Assembly: GCA_030411725.1 (NCBI GenBank)
Contig: MU839827.1
Location: forward strand, 124,001 to 188,000
Source: Echria macrotheca
Taxonomy: Eukaryota; Ascomycota; Sordariomycetes; Sordariales; Schizotheciaceae
Length of the DNA: 64,000 nucleotides
Direction of reading: 5' to 3'
Shown here: positions 54,120 through 64,000 of the stretch, piece by piece
Numbering within the stretch: position 1 is the stretch's first letter
Layout of the letters: each line of letters starts with the position of its first letter
Position numbers and translations under genes: made by a program
The notes under the pieces: model-generated
What the model was told of the DNA's origin: nothing
Database searches by the model: none
Seen by the model: the letters and a program-made list of their open reading frames with translations, nothing else

Positions 54120-56270
54120 ATGGCGTACAGCACGGCACAATGCCTTCCAATCCAAGGACTCCTCAACGGCAGGCATCGCATCATGCGTGGTTCGCTCTCG
54201 GCCAGGCACCACCAGGCCATTTCCGTCATTGTCAGCTTGGGTGTTCTTGGACCCGCGCAGCAGTTCACACAGGCTAGATGGATGACGGCTGGTCACCATC
54301 TTACTCAGGGAGCCTATTTCACCTCTGCGGCTCTCACCAACGTAGACTTCACTGCCACGTCTCAGTTGGACAAGCATGCAGAACCTGGGCGTTCCGAACC
54401 GAAATTCTCATCCAGGCCGCCGACATACAGATATCGCCCGCTCGAACGGGACGATACCAGAATATTACTTCTATATCCAGGAGCAGCCGGGGAGCCGCTG
54501 CGTTGCTCCCTCGAAAATGTTGGGTCGATCAGAGACTACCAACTCCCGTATACGGTGGTATCATACTGCTGGACCGAGGCACCGGGAACCGCCTCGGTCG
54601 ACTGCGATGGCCACGATTTACAGATTACTCAAAGTGCGTACAACGTCCTCAGACGCCTCCGGCACGAGAATACGGCGCGCCGGATCTGGATCGATGGACT
54701 TTGCATCCACCAAATGGACCTCGCGGAAAAGAAGGCGGCGGTGACGCGCATGCAAGATATTTACTCGTCGGCCGCCGAGGTGGTCATTTGGCTTGGCGAG
54801 GCGACGCCAGCAGACGAACGCTTTTTTGACGATTACACTCGCCTGAAGGAGAACAAGGAGCCGATGCCTCATAAGCCGCCGAGCCATTTCATCAACCTGC
54901 TGAGGCGGAAGTGGTTCACACGGAAGTGGATCATTCAGGAGGCTATTCTTGCCAAAACTGGCGCCATCACCGTCATGTGCGGATCGAAAGCGATACCCTG
55001 GGACGATGGCTTCGCAAAGCTCCTTTTGAGCTGGGCGATGACATTGCGGATGGGAGCGATGTCAAGTGATACGGAGAACCAAATTCAACAAGCGATTCGC
55101 ACAGTGCGATTTATTCAAGAGCGGCGAGCTGACGAAGAGCGGAGAAGGCAAAGACCGAAAGCATGGCGGGAACCGAGCCCATTGTTCAACCTTTTATTGC
55201 GTACACGGTTCACAGACGCGTCCAACGTAACGGACTATGTCGCTGCTGTGATGGGTCTTTCCGACGACTGGAATATCCGCTGCGGACTGAGCCCGGCGTA
55301 CGGAAATCCTGGGGAGGAGAACAGCGACGCCGTCAAGTACCGCGAGTTTGTCAACTTCGCAAAGTGGGACATCCACCATAACGGCTACATCCGAGTCCTT
55401 TCCTATGCTTCCGGCCCCAAACAGCATACCGGGAGCCTACCGTCCTGGGTTCCTGACTGGACGGTAAAGGACATACCCGAGCCGTTTAGCAGCTACAGCA
55501 GCTACATGAACACACCCAAGAGGACCACTCCCTGCCTATCGGCCGCCGCCGGTCGAGAATATGTGCCCCTCGGAAAGGTAGAGCTAGACGGCGAACGGCA
55601 TCTTCTGCACATCAGAGGCGAAACAGTGGATACGATCGAATCCTTGACCGCTCCGGCGCCGACCGACCTGTCCAAGGCACGAATACGGGCCGAATACGAT
55701 GAGCCCACACGGGTCGAGGTTGCCAACTGGCTTGTGGAATGCGTGGGCACCGCCACCGGAGGCATCGGGAGCTTTGAGAGGGAGGAGGATTTCTCTCAGT
55801 TCGCGGCAGCTCTGTCCTTCCGGTTTGATGTTTGGGAGAGTACCATTGTGTTTGAACTCGCCCCCTTGAGCTCTACCAAGGATGAGCTTGTGGCTACATA
55901 TCTCCGCAAGATGACAGGGCGGACCTTCTTCTCTCGTCCTGGTCTTTTCGAGAGTTGGAGCGACTCGAGCCGACTTGCACAAAATACTCCATCGTTGATC
56001 TGGGCTGCCGTGGAGGTGCCGCTTCGAAGATGGGCCGTGAGGAGAAGGTTCTGCCGGACCTTGAAGGGTCGAATGGGCTTCGTCCCGGCGAGCGCGAGGG
56101 CCGGTGACAAGATCTGCCTCATACGAGGACACCCCGCACCGTATGTTCTCAGGGAGCAGGATAACGGGCTGTACCAAGCTGTTGGGGAGTGCTTCTTCGA
56201 TGATGTCATGAAGATGTCGCTTGAAGAAGATGTTTGGAAGCCGACTGATGAGACGTTTGTGTTGGTTTGA
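54120..56270 (+). CDS. HET-domain protein, single long exon
   Basis: Open frame of 716 residues. The HET region starts near residue 100: YRYRPLERDDTRILLLYPGA, LPYTVVSYCWTE, ARRIWIDGLCIHQMDLAEKK, AAEVVIWLGEAT, LLRRKWFTRKWIIQEAILAK, DYVAAVMGLSDDW, GSLPSWVPDWT. The end has ARAGDKICLIRGHPAPYVLR and YQAVGECFFDDVM in the place where related proteins read VLLGG...YVHG. The first ~100 residues (MAYSTAQCLPIQGLL...) show no family resemblance, so the true start may be internal (near 54280-54370) or in a spliced upstream exon. No disruption of the domain. It lies 28 kb from the other HET genes, in a second accessory stretch. Confidence 0.85.
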   Translation: MAYSTAQCLPIQGLLNGRHRIMRGSLSARHHQAISVIVSLGVLGPAQQFTQARWMTAGHHLTQGAYFTSAALTNVDFTATSQLDKHAEPGRSEPKFSSRPPTYRYRPLERDDTRILLLYPGAAGEPLRCSLENVGSIRDYQLPYTVVSYCWTEAPGTASVDCDGHDLQITQSAYNVLRRLRHENTARRIWIDGLCIHQMDLAEKKAAVTRMQDIYSSAAEVVIWLGEATPADERFFDDYTRLKENKEPMPHKPPSHFINLLRRKWFTRKWIIQEAILAKTGAITVMCGSKAIPWDDGFAKLLLSWAMTLRMGAMSSDTENQIQQAIRTVRFIQERRADEERRRQRPKAWREPSPLFNLLLRTRFTDASNVTDYVAAVMGLSDDWNIRCGLSPAYGNPGEENSDAVKYREFVNFAKWDIHHNGYIRVLSYASGPKQHTGSLPSWVPDWTVKDIPEPFSSYSSYMNTPKRTTPCLSAAAGREYVPLGKVELDGERHLLHIRGETVDTIESLTAPAPTDLSKARIRAEYDEPTRVEVANWLVECVGTATGGIGSFEREEDFSQFAAALSFRFDVWESTIVFELAPLSSTKDELVATYLRKMTGRTFFSRPGLFESWSDSSRLAQNTPSLIWAAVEVPLRRWAVRRRFCRTLKGRMGFVPASARAGDKICLIRGHPAPYVLREQDNGLYQAVGECFFDDVMKMSLEEDVWKPTDETFVLV

Positions 56271-56747
56271 CGATATATGTACATAGTCCACCAAGCTGTA
56301 CACATAACTGTAACACGGAGTTCCTTACCACGGAACATTTTCGACATCTGTCCTGAACTAGAGCTAGAATCCAAGACGATGATACATCTAAATATGATCG
56401 TCCATTATGTGAGATCTTCAACAAGGGCAAGTGTCTGCTCGTAAAGAATGGTTTGCCATCCATCCGTTTCGACAGGGATGAACAACCAGTACATGTCGTA
56501 TATAAGGGGGGTATCTAAGGTGTAGAAGGAAGGATGTCCTTTTTTCTGCACAACAGCACATGTTGTGAGTCTGTCCCTCTCAATCCAATACGCAGCTTTA
56601 AGCGGACACTGACCACTTGTTCGTCTGCTTGCTGAACGAATGTCCCCCCGGCCCTACATCCCAAATCCTCCTATTACTCCCTCTCGCTCCACGCGCCTGC
56701 TACCAATACCCGCGCAGAAAATCCCGTCTCAACACCCCCATCCATCC
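56271..56747. other. Intergenic between convergent genes
   Basis: Contains a TATA-like TATATAAGG near 56500 that has no gene start beside it. Otherwise nothing recognisable. Confidence 0.45.
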
Positions 56748-57374
56748 TCAGTTCGAGAACAACAACCTCACCCCCTGCCCCTTGAGCTTCGGATCCTGAT
56801 TCCAAGACAACTCAAAATTCGCACCCTGAGGCGGCACAACCTCAATCCCGACAATCCCACCCCCCGGCGGACACGTCGACCGCATCGGGTAGTTCAGAAA
56901 ATCGCCCGACCGATTGTCCCACGTCGCGTTCCCGCCCTTGCCGCCCGCAAGCAGCCAGTTCCCCAGGTCCGACTGTCTGTCGATCGCCTGCGGCGCGGGA
57001 CACGACTGGCCCGGCTTGAACCAGCGGACTATTACTCTCGGTGGGTTGCCGTCGCCCGGCTTGGCCGGGTTCGGCGCGTTCAGCTCGAGCCAGCAGTATT
57101 TGAACTTGCCGGGGGGAGGGTATTGGAAGGTCAGCAGGGTGGTGGTGATGCCGCCGTGGGCGTTGTCGTAGGCTACGCGGGGGTTTTTGGAGCAGGAGAA
57201 TTGGTTTGGGGGGAACTTTGTGCTGTCGTAGGAGCCGATTTGGATTGGTTGTGTCTCGTTTGGGGTGGTAAACGATGAAGTGAGTGGTGCTTGTGAGTCT
57301 AGAGCTAGATGGCGAGCAGTTGCTGTGTGGATCGCGAGGAGGAGAGTGAGGAAGAGTCTCGTGATAGGAGCCAT
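56748..57374 (-). CDS. Small secreted protein with four cysteines
   Basis: Single exon, 208 residues. Signal peptide MAPITRLFLTLLLAIHTATA, then a compact domain with four Cys (NQFSCSKN, KYCWLELNAP, GQSCPAPQA, RSTCPPGGG), likely two disulfides, and possible N-glycosylation sites (NETQ, NATW, NRSG). The hydrophobic beta-like pattern (GIVGIEVVPPQGANFELSWN) resembles the secreted C-terminal module of Uba3-binding But2-type proteins, a tentative match. It could be an effector-type or wall-associated protein; nothing shows an enzymatic site. Confidence 0.75.
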   Translation of the reverse strand: MAPITRLFLTLLLAIHTATARHLALDSQAPLTSSFTTPNETQPIQIGSYDSTKFPPNQFSCSKNPRVAYDNAHGGITTTLLTFQYPPPGKFKYCWLELNAPNPAKPGDGNPPRVIVRWFKPGQSCPAPQAIDRQSDLGNWLLAGGKGGNATWDNRSGDFLNYPMRSTCPPGGGIVGIEVVPPQGANFELSWNQDPKLKGQGVRLLFSN

Positions 57375-58563
57375 GGTGGTTGGGTGTTTTGTTGGTTAGG
57401 GCTTTGACTTTGATGAAGGGCCGGTAGACAGAGGAGATGGAAGGCCATAGTAGTCTGACAGGGACGGTCCCTGATTTTTATCCCGGGGGCCTTGAAGCCG
57501 GCCTGCAAGTAAGCTGCGGAGACATTGTAAGCAGCAGTGTGACGAGGCCGATTTGGTGGTGATTCCGGATGTTCAGCTCTGAAATGTGTAACACGGCATG
57601 GTGTGGCTTGCATCTGGCTCTTGGGCGCGTGCCGTGCAAGACGAGGGCACGAATGAGAAGGCTGAGAAGATGCATGGTGCAGAACCCCCTCTCTGCACAG
57701 CGGGCTTCGACCCCTCACTCAGCCGCTGGAGATGCAGTTGATGCCCGGGCGGCAATGGGCCGACGCTGCCGGGCTGACGAATGAGAAGACCGAAATGTGA
57801 GTGAAGAGCCCTGGGTTCTTAACAACATGCCTCCGCTGGGGAGCCTTATGGCCCCTCCAGCGATCACTTCAGCAACTACTACTACTGCTCGAACTTGAAG
57901 GTGTCCTTACCTCAAAGGTTTCCATGTAAGAGCGTGAGCGTTCTTTGACATAGGGTGCTTTTCTCCAGTGAAGAAAGGTGAAAAATCAGGGGAAGCACGT
58001 CCTCGTTGGTTGCTGGACATATTCACGTTATGAGTGGAGATGCTCGACATCTGACCTCAAAGAATGATGTCCGATACACCTTTGTTTACTGTGTAACCCC
58101 AGCCTCCTCCATCGGAAGTCCCCTCCGGACAGGCTGCAAGCCAGGAGGTGTTCAATCAGCCAACAACTGGCCCAAGGGTAGTTCCGTCTCATCAACCGTG
58201 TTATTACCGTCCACAAATGACAGCGGAGCCCCCGCTATGAAGCTCTCGATGCACAACTTCTCTTAGGCATAACTCCTTGCATGAAAATCATCAGCGACAT
58301 GTCTGCAAGCCGAGAGCAAGATGATCTGGGGCAGTCCGGTATCAGCCACATGGAAAAACCATCAGATTATTCAGACTATTCACATGGTATCACCGGGGTA
58401 CGCAATTCTCCAGTCCCCGAGGACGACTGCATTCGCGGGTTTCCACCTTGACACTGCTCGACCAGGCTCGCCAAAAATACTCTGCCGGCCCAGGTATTCA
58501 GACCCATCGCTTCCGGCACTAGCATCGTCACCGGTCCCATGCAATGAGCGAATCATTAGTGAC
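57375..58563. other. 1.2 kb without a supported gene
   Basis: Promoter of the secreted-protein gene followed by non-coding-looking sequence. Short frames at 57569-58566 have no motifs. An open frame from the ATG at 58546 reads into the CorA-like pseudogene out of frame and may be a remnant of its true start. Confidence 0.45.
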
Positions 58564-58584
58564 TAGCCCGACCCCCCTGAGCGA

Positions 58585-59721
58585 GTGGCTCAAGCGCATG
58601 ACGAGCAGAAGTCTCCGGAACAGCTCGTGCAAGCTCTCGTCCCATTCATCCGCACAACTGAATGGACAACACGGTCGATCCCCTTGAAAAGTTGGAATTC
58701 CGGGTCTGGTGTTGCAGTTGCTGTCGGCCTAGGAGCTGGCCAGGCGGCCTCGAAGTTTTCCATAACTCTTGTGGAATTCGCTCGGGAATGCCGCGGCATC
58801 GGCTTTAGTCCTTCTTTTCTAGCCAAGATAGTGGGCAACATGAAGTGATCCATTTTCGAGCACTACATCAACCTCGGTCAGTCGGGGGAGGCACCCACAA
58901 GCCTCGAGCTAGCCATATCGACATACGAAAATGACTCGTTTACCTGCCTACTGCGCGTCGACCTGGAGAAGAAGACGGGTCGCGCCCTCATCCTTCTCAA
59001 GCCACCACAAGGCTCAGATTCGTCTGGATTTGCCCAAGGCTTCGTCAACTGGCTAGAGAAAGACAAAGAGACGCTCAACGCTGACCCGTTCCTTCTCGCA
59101 AACCACGTCCTATCCTTCTACCAGTATTGGTCCTACTCGTACGTAAACTGGCGCAAGGCTCTCTATGACATGGAGTCCCAGCTGGGTGTCACGGAGCGGG
59201 CGGCCGTCTTGGAGAAGACTGGATATCAAACCGTATCTTTTGACTACGACAAGCTCAACGTTGATCTCGCTCAGATTTCTAGGCGGGCTGCTGAGACGTC
59301 CCTTGCTGTTTCGACTACGCTGTAGCAAGCAAATGCACTCCTACGACTCGCCGAGCTACTGCAGAGTCAAGCTTCAGGAAACAAAATCTCCATCACCACC
59401 GAGGAAATCCGGTCTACCATTCTGCGGGCCGAGCTGTTTCTCCCGAACGCAGCCATGGTTGATCGAGTCTCGTGGAGAGTTCTCTACAATCGTATCACAA
59501 AACACGACTCGAACTCGTTGAAGACGATTGCCGTGGTGACTCTTGTCTTCCTTCCGCCGACTTTTGTATCCGCCATCTTCTCAACAGGCGTCTTCAATTT
59601 CCACGCCGACGACGGTGACCACCCGCAGACCATCTCACGCTGGGCATGGGTGTATTTGCTTTTGTGTCTACTGGTGACGGCAGTTACGGTCCTGCTTTGG
59701 CGGAAGAAGGTTGATGGATAG
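58585..59721 (+). pseudogene. CorA-like membrane protein, two in-frame stops
   Basis: One reading frame runs the whole length but is interrupted twice: TGA at 58846-58848 and TAG at 59323-59325. Between them lies HYINLGQSGEAPTSLELA, LILLKPPQGSDSSG, FLLANHVLSFYQYWSYSY and FDYDKLNVDLAQISRRAAET. After the second stop come QANALLRLAELLQSQASGNK, ITKHDSNSLKTIAVVTLVFL, PPTFVSAIFSTGVFNF and a last TM (WAWVYLLLCLLVTAVTVLLW). This is the CorA-like fold of fungal proteins, with STGVF where CorA has GMN. Each stop is one C-to-T change from a sense codon (CGA, CAG). The intact relative is at 3409-5256. Splicing around the stops is possible but would remove conserved sequence. Confidence 0.75.
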
Positions 59722-60470
59722 GGTTTTCAGGCAATCCTCATAACCTAGGTAGATTTGGCTACCTAGTCTCCAGCAGTTGAGAGACACCAATTGGGCTGCG
59801 CAAGATAAAGATCACAGGTATATGGGATGTGCTACCTAGGTAGGTATCGTCATTGTGAGACCACACAGTCTGTAGGTCCGCACGAGTGAGGGGCACCAGT
59901 CCTCGATTGGTAACACTGCCTGTTCCTGATTGTATCGTTTGGCCCGGTCATCCATTGCCTCACCTGGGTTGGCGGATTTCGGAGGCATTTTGGTGTCTTG
60001 ATTGCGACTCGTGGTCGCCCCTGGCCGGTCACGGTCGGTCTCGAGGGTTAAGGGCGTAATAGAGGGCGTTCAGGCTGGGATACGGGCGATATGTAAGGAA
60101 TATAGGTGTAAAAGAAGGAATAATGCCCGTACCACGCCTGTGCACTGGTGCGCGTCGCCCACGTTGCCGGAGGTGGGTGGTGGCGCGATAGCTGGTTGTG
60201 TGGTCAAAATGTTGAGGATTAGAGTTGAGAGTGGAAGCGTGGAAGGGTGAGTTTTGGTTCAGAGGGTTCGATGAGTACATGTATCCTCTGGTGAGGGCCC
60301 ACTGCTGGGCAACAAGGAAAAAGCAAAGCAAAGCAAGCAATCGTACAGTGAAGTCAATCTCGATAGCCTGATGAGTGGAAGATGCTCTGGCAGCGATACA
60401 CTGGCTATATAGAGTCTGGTGCCTAATATGATCAGATGCCTGATTACCCCTTCCAAGGGCGCCTTACTAA
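59722..60470. other. Intergenic, no gene seen
   Basis: 3' side of both the CorA-like pseudogene and the P450. Short CCTAGGTAG-type runs near 59740-59850. No coding pattern. Confidence 0.5.
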
Positions 60471-62115
60471 CTATTCCACTGTAAAGACCAGCCCACATCG
60501 CTTCCCCTTTGGAATCAGGGTAAAGTGGTCCGTCATGACCATCTCGTCGTGCGTCGCCTCGCTCTGCAGTCGGACAGTAAACTGGGCCATAAGTCTCGCC
60601 AGCAACAGCTTGATCTCCATGGTGGCCATGTACTGGCCCATGCAGACCCGAGGCCCCTTGCCGCCCCAGACTATCATCATCTCCTGCATGTCGGGGGTGC
60701 CCTGGTAGATCTGGCCGTCAGCAGTCAGCCAGCGGGAGGGGTCGAACTGCTCCGGCTTGGGGAAGTAGGCTGGGTCGCGCTGCGTAGTGGTGGCCTGCAT
60801 GGACACGAGGGTCTATCCTAGGTATTTAGTATTGCTTGGGATTCGTCTCCCTCGAGATGATGACATACCTTGGCTGGCAACTGTAGCCCGGCAATCTCGG
60901 TGATCGGAGCGACGGTCTGCCGGGGCAGGGCACTCGGCGCGGCCGGGTGCAGCCGGAGCGTCTCGGTGTAAACAGCGTTGAGAATCGGCAGCCCCTGGAC
61001 GGCCTTGTAAGCAAACCCCTTATCCGCCGCCCCCGAGGCGCGTATCTCGCGCTGCAGTTTCTGCTGCCACTCCGGATGACAAGCGAGCCGGTACAGCGCA
61101 TACGTGGCAGTGTTGCCCGTCGTGTCAACGGCCGCGAACGTGAGATTCGACACCTCGGTGATAATGTCTTCGTCAGACAGCGGCTCGGTGCCGTTCTCGT
61201 CGTTTCCAGCAATCAACTTGGTCAGCAAGTTGCGCCGGCTCGACGCACGCCCCTCGCGGGCGATGTAGTCGTGCACCGCATCCGCGCCATACTTGTAGAC
61301 ATAATCGCCCCCGGCAAAGAACTCCCGAATGCCCTTGATAGGAAGCAACTCGAGCACCCAGCACAACAGCGGAGCGATAGACCACAGATTCCACACGATA
61401 TACGCGTTGTCAAGGTGGTCGACATACACCGGCGCCTTTCCCCCTTCCCCCTCAAAGGCACCAAACGCCTTGCCCATGAGCACCTCCCCCGCCACGTCGA
61501 GCGCCATCATACGGCACCAGTGCAGCGCATCAACAGCCTGGCCGGCTCGCTGCACGAAGGCGGCAACGGTACGGTCCATGACGGCCTGCACGAGCGGCTC
61601 CATCTGCTGCAGCGACGAGGCGCTAAAGATGTGCGCCACGCGCCGGTACCGCTCGCGGTGTTCCTGCGGGTCCTTCATCTGGAACATGCCCTTGCGGCCA
61701 AAGTGGTCGTACGCGGGGCCCTTGATCACGGTCGCCGACGCGCTGTAGATGGACTTGACGGCGTCTTTAGAGGAAAACGACACCTCTGAGGGCGAGAGGC
61801 GGACCACCGGGCCGTATTTCTTGTGCAGCTCGTGCACGGTGCGGCCGCGGTAGCCCGACGTGTCGACGGCGATCAGCCATTTGTATGTGAGCCGGGCGAG
61901 GAGCGGGCCGGGCACGGACGAGGGGATGGGCGAGGTGAGGATGTTGGTGAGAATCTGCGGGGTTTCCATATACCAGGTAAGATTTCAATTCGCACGGAGC
62001 GGCATGCACGTCGTCTTACATTCCAGAATACCGTTCCTGCGAGGACGGCTGCCAAGGCGGCGGCCACGGCTGGCGCCGTGAGGTAGGGCTGAATTGTTTC
62101 AAACGAGATGGCCAT
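60471..62115 (-). CDS. Cytochrome P450 monooxygenase
   Basis: Predicted 507 residues. Exons 62115-62020, 61954-60869, 60812-60471; introns 65 and 56 nt, all phase 0. N-terminal anchor (LTAPAVAAALAAVLAGTVFW), VPGPLLARLTYKWL, KKYGPVVRLSPSEVSFSS, the I-helix TFAAVDTTGNTATYAL, the ExxR helix YTETLRLHPA, YFPKPEQFDPSRW and the heme loop VWGGKGPRVCMGQYMATMEI with its Cys. The residue usually Phe at the start of the heme loop is Trp here. ER-bound monooxygenase; substrate unknown. It sits next to the AT-rich RIP-like block and alone, not in a recognisable cluster. Confidence 0.9.
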
Positions 62116-62720
62116 GATTCATGTAGATATTTGCTGCTAGGCGGTGGTGATGGAGAAGCTGGGGGACATAAATGTGCGGGGATTCCTCTCCCTCTCTGCA
62201 GACTGCACCTTCCCGTGTCCCGATTGACAGGGTTGCTGATTTGCTTGTGGAGCTACGTGCCGCTCCGGCGAGCCTAACTGGTATCGGTGAACTCATGATG
62301 GTACGGTATCCTGCAGAACTGCGGGGTATATCTCAAGAGGGTTCCCGTATCTTGAATCGGCGGTGATAAGGGGCCGGGGATAAAGGGAGGCCGGGTCCGG
62401 ATCTGCAGAGAGCTTGGACGCACTTATCAACGATAGAGGGCGAGAGGCGAGTATTCTCAAAAAGTTGACCTTCCTTAGCGTAGTGGTGCGCCTGCGGTGT
62501 TCAAGGGACCGGTGATAAAGAAGAAGCATCTGGCCGAGTAAAATCAGGGACTCATCTGTAATGGTCCGTCCTATCCTGCGGCTATCCTCTTGCCTGGTCC
62601 AACATGTATGAGATAAGTCGACGGATAGGGTTTTCAGAACTCAGGCAATCCAGCAGTAAAACGTCCAAAGCTTTTGTCCTGTACAAAGATAAGCGGTCGC
62701 TTTACTTACTGAATTATTAA
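62116..62720. other. P450 promoter and transition to AT-rich block
   Basis: The first ~450 bp are of normal composition and should hold the P450 promoter. From about 62620 the base composition shifts toward A+T. Confidence 0.5.
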
Positions 62721-62911
62721 GGCATCTGATAGGGGTGCACCCCCCTTTTGATAAGTTTAAAACCCCTTACATTTAGTAGGTAGGCCTATGAAAAGTATAC
62801 ATTTAGCCTTTAGGGAAAATATCAACAATAGATCAGAGGGCAGACGCATAAAACGCTATTGCGAGGGGATACACTCGTAGCAAAAGGGGGGTTATACCCC
62901 TATCGGATGCC
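62721..62911. mobile_element. 191-bp MITE-like element with 8-bp TSD
   Basis: Ends are inverted: the left end begins GGCATCTGATAGGGGTGCAC and the right end is its near complement (ATACCCCTATCGGATGCC), about 30 bp with a few mismatches. Flanks are ATTATTAA (62713-62720) and ATTCTTAA (62912-62919), an 8-bp target duplication with one difference. No coding capacity. Same ends as the 34-bp palindrome at 21190, and the interior matches 63411-63573. An 8-bp duplication suggests mobilisation by a hAT-type transposase, by inference. Confidence 0.82.
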
Positions 62912-63658
62912 ATTCTTAAAAGATCAAATAAATGCTAGTACACTCTATACACCAAATACAAAGGGTAAAAAGGCTACGTTACTTAGACAAAGACTTAACG
63001 TTAATTCCGATCTTCCTTAAGTATATCTAAGATAAACCACCGTACGCTAAAATCTAAAACTTATTACCCCTAAATAAGCTTACTAAAGTATTTGAATTAA
63101 GTTAATTATATTAATTATCTAAAGGTTGTAAAAGGATTGGAAAAGGCGTTTAATAAAGGTATACCCTTATTTTAATCTGTACGTATACCCTAAAAGATAT
63201 ATTTTTTGCGTAAATTCCCAGAAATTAGCGTTTTAATATATTAGTAATAGTAATATAGCCGTTAATAAAAGTTTTACGATTTATTAATTATATTCTTAAG
63301 CTTTTGTTTACTAAAAATAAAATATAAAAGGCCTCGACTTAATGTATATTTAGGGGTTTAGTGCTGTATATACATATTTAACTACTTTATATTTTTCCTT
63401 TTATTAGCTTTTATAAGTTTAAAATTATTTATATATTAGTAAATAGGCCTTTAACAAATATTTATATAGTTTTTAGGAAAAATATTAATAGTAAATTAGA
63501 GGGTAGATACGTAAAACGCTATAGTGGGGGGATGTACCCGTAGCAAAAAGGGGGTATACTTTTTTTAGATGCCCTGGAAAATAATATGAAACGGTATTAA
63601 CGACTTTTCTTTTGCGTTTCTGCTTATCACCCCCCCTCCCCGATTACGGTATTATATG
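62912..63658. other. AT-rich, RIP-like block without genes
   Basis: Very A+T-rich, dense in TA steps and with no open frames. It ends abruptly near 63600, where normal composition resumes. The pattern is that left by repeat-induced point mutation on old repeats. Confidence 0.7.
63411..63573. mobile_element. Degenerate second copy of the MITE, RIP-like changes
   Basis: Aligns with 62751-62911 along its length: shared TAAGTTTAAAA, TAGGCCT, GTAAAACGCTAT / ATAAAACGCTAT, GTAGCAAAA, and an end in GATGCC. Differences are mostly C-to-T and G-to-A, with this copy the AT-richer one. The left inverted repeat is not recognisable, so it is truncated or fully decayed. Confidence 0.72.
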
Positions 63659-64000
63659 TCAAACTTTCAGGTGGGCAGTGCCTAGCACCTTGCAGGTGTC
63701 GCTGTCGCGCTTGCGTCTCTCTTTCTTTTCCTTCTCGCTGGACGTTATTAGGGTTTTGAACTTGTCTGCCGGTGCCTCTGACGTCTGGGTAGTTTTTTCG
63801 ATTCCTCTACCCTTTTCATCCACCTTGGATCTCTTGGTGGGCTTGGAGGGAGTTTGGCTTGAGGCGCGTTTCGCCGAGTTTGAGGTGAGATTGCCCGACT
63901 TTGCGCCGGTACGTTGATCAGAGGTTTTTGTTAGGAAAATGTCTAGAACGGCCTTTAGCCCGTAAGCTGAGAAGCCCTCTGAGTCCATCAGTTCATGGAA
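63659..64000 (-). CDS. Lys-rich hypothetical fragment, open at window edge
   Basis: The frame is open from the window edge to a stop at 63659 (114 codons); an internal ATG at 63988 could also be the start. It begins with a short globular-looking part (GFSAYGLKAVLDIFLTKTSD), then is rich in Lys, Ser and Thr (SKPTKRSKVDEKGRG, SSEKEKKERRKRD). No family recognised. It abuts the RIP-like block, so it could be the C-terminus of a normal gene or of a mobile-element protein. Confidence 0.35.
   Translation of the reverse strand, partial: FHELMDSEGFSAYGLKAVLDIFLTKTSDQRTGAKSGNLTSNSAKRASSQTPSKPTKRSKVDEKGRGIEKTTQTSEAPADKFKTLITSSEKEKKERRKRDSDTCKVLGTAHLKV

Noticed and set aside
54278..54829. Alternative frames at the start of the fifth HET gene
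   Set aside because: The 54120 frame contains all HET motifs; these overlap it without motifs.
45623..62115. Secondary-metabolite gene cluster
   Set aside because: Two P450s are present but no polyketide synthase, peptide synthetase, terpene cyclase or pathway regulator lies with them.
63659..64000. Transposase reading frame of the neighbouring MITE
   Set aside because: No DDE-type or hAT dimerisation motif is visible; kept only as a hypothetical fragment.

Overview
The window comes from a filamentous ascomycete (Pezizomycotina, most likely Sordariomycetes). Genes are split by short GT-AG introns, mostly 46-175 nt. HET-domain, CorA-like and P450 genes are abundant. One gene-free AT-rich block carries the C-to-T/G-to-A pattern of repeat-induced point mutation (RIP). 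Most gene models below were assembled by hand from reading frame, splice phase and family motifs.

Layout. 0-9.3 kb: 5'-truncated secreted protein, M6-type metallopeptidase, CorA-like membrane protein, a Cys/His-containing hypothetical, and a secreted Het-C-like/vWA protein ending in KDEL. 9.8-26 kb: an incompatibility-type island with four HET-domain genes (one apparently frameshifted), interleaved with an HSL-type esterase, a Thr-rich surface protein and a two-TM protein. 26-29 kb: a Gly/Leu-repeat secreted protein and a zinc-finger-like protein. 29-31.4 kb is empty. 31.4-45 kb is a housekeeping block: KGD4/YMR31, cytochrome c heme lyase, RUS/DUF647 protein, mevalonate diphosphate decarboxylase, an acidic hypothetical, a four-TM MARVEL-like protein, a hemerythrin-type protein and an ENA-type P-type ATPase. 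45.6-62.1 kb is accessory again: two P450s, a coiled-coil hypothetical, an HSPA12-like Hsp70, a fifth HET gene, a secreted four-Cys protein and a CorA-like pseudogene with two in-frame stops. 62.6-63.6 kb is an AT-rich RIP-like block with two copies of a small inverted-repeat element. A third, minimal copy (a 34-bp palindrome with an 8-bp target duplication) lies at 21.2 kb.

How the parts relate: the HET genes and the Het-C-like gene are the kind of loci that control non-self recognition in fungi. Their clustering with repeats, a frameshift and nonsense-mutated neighbours suggests a fast-evolving accessory region beside a stable metabolic/mitochondrial block. There is no recognisable biosynthetic cluster: the two P450s stand alone. 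No rRNA, tRNA or CRISPR array was seen.
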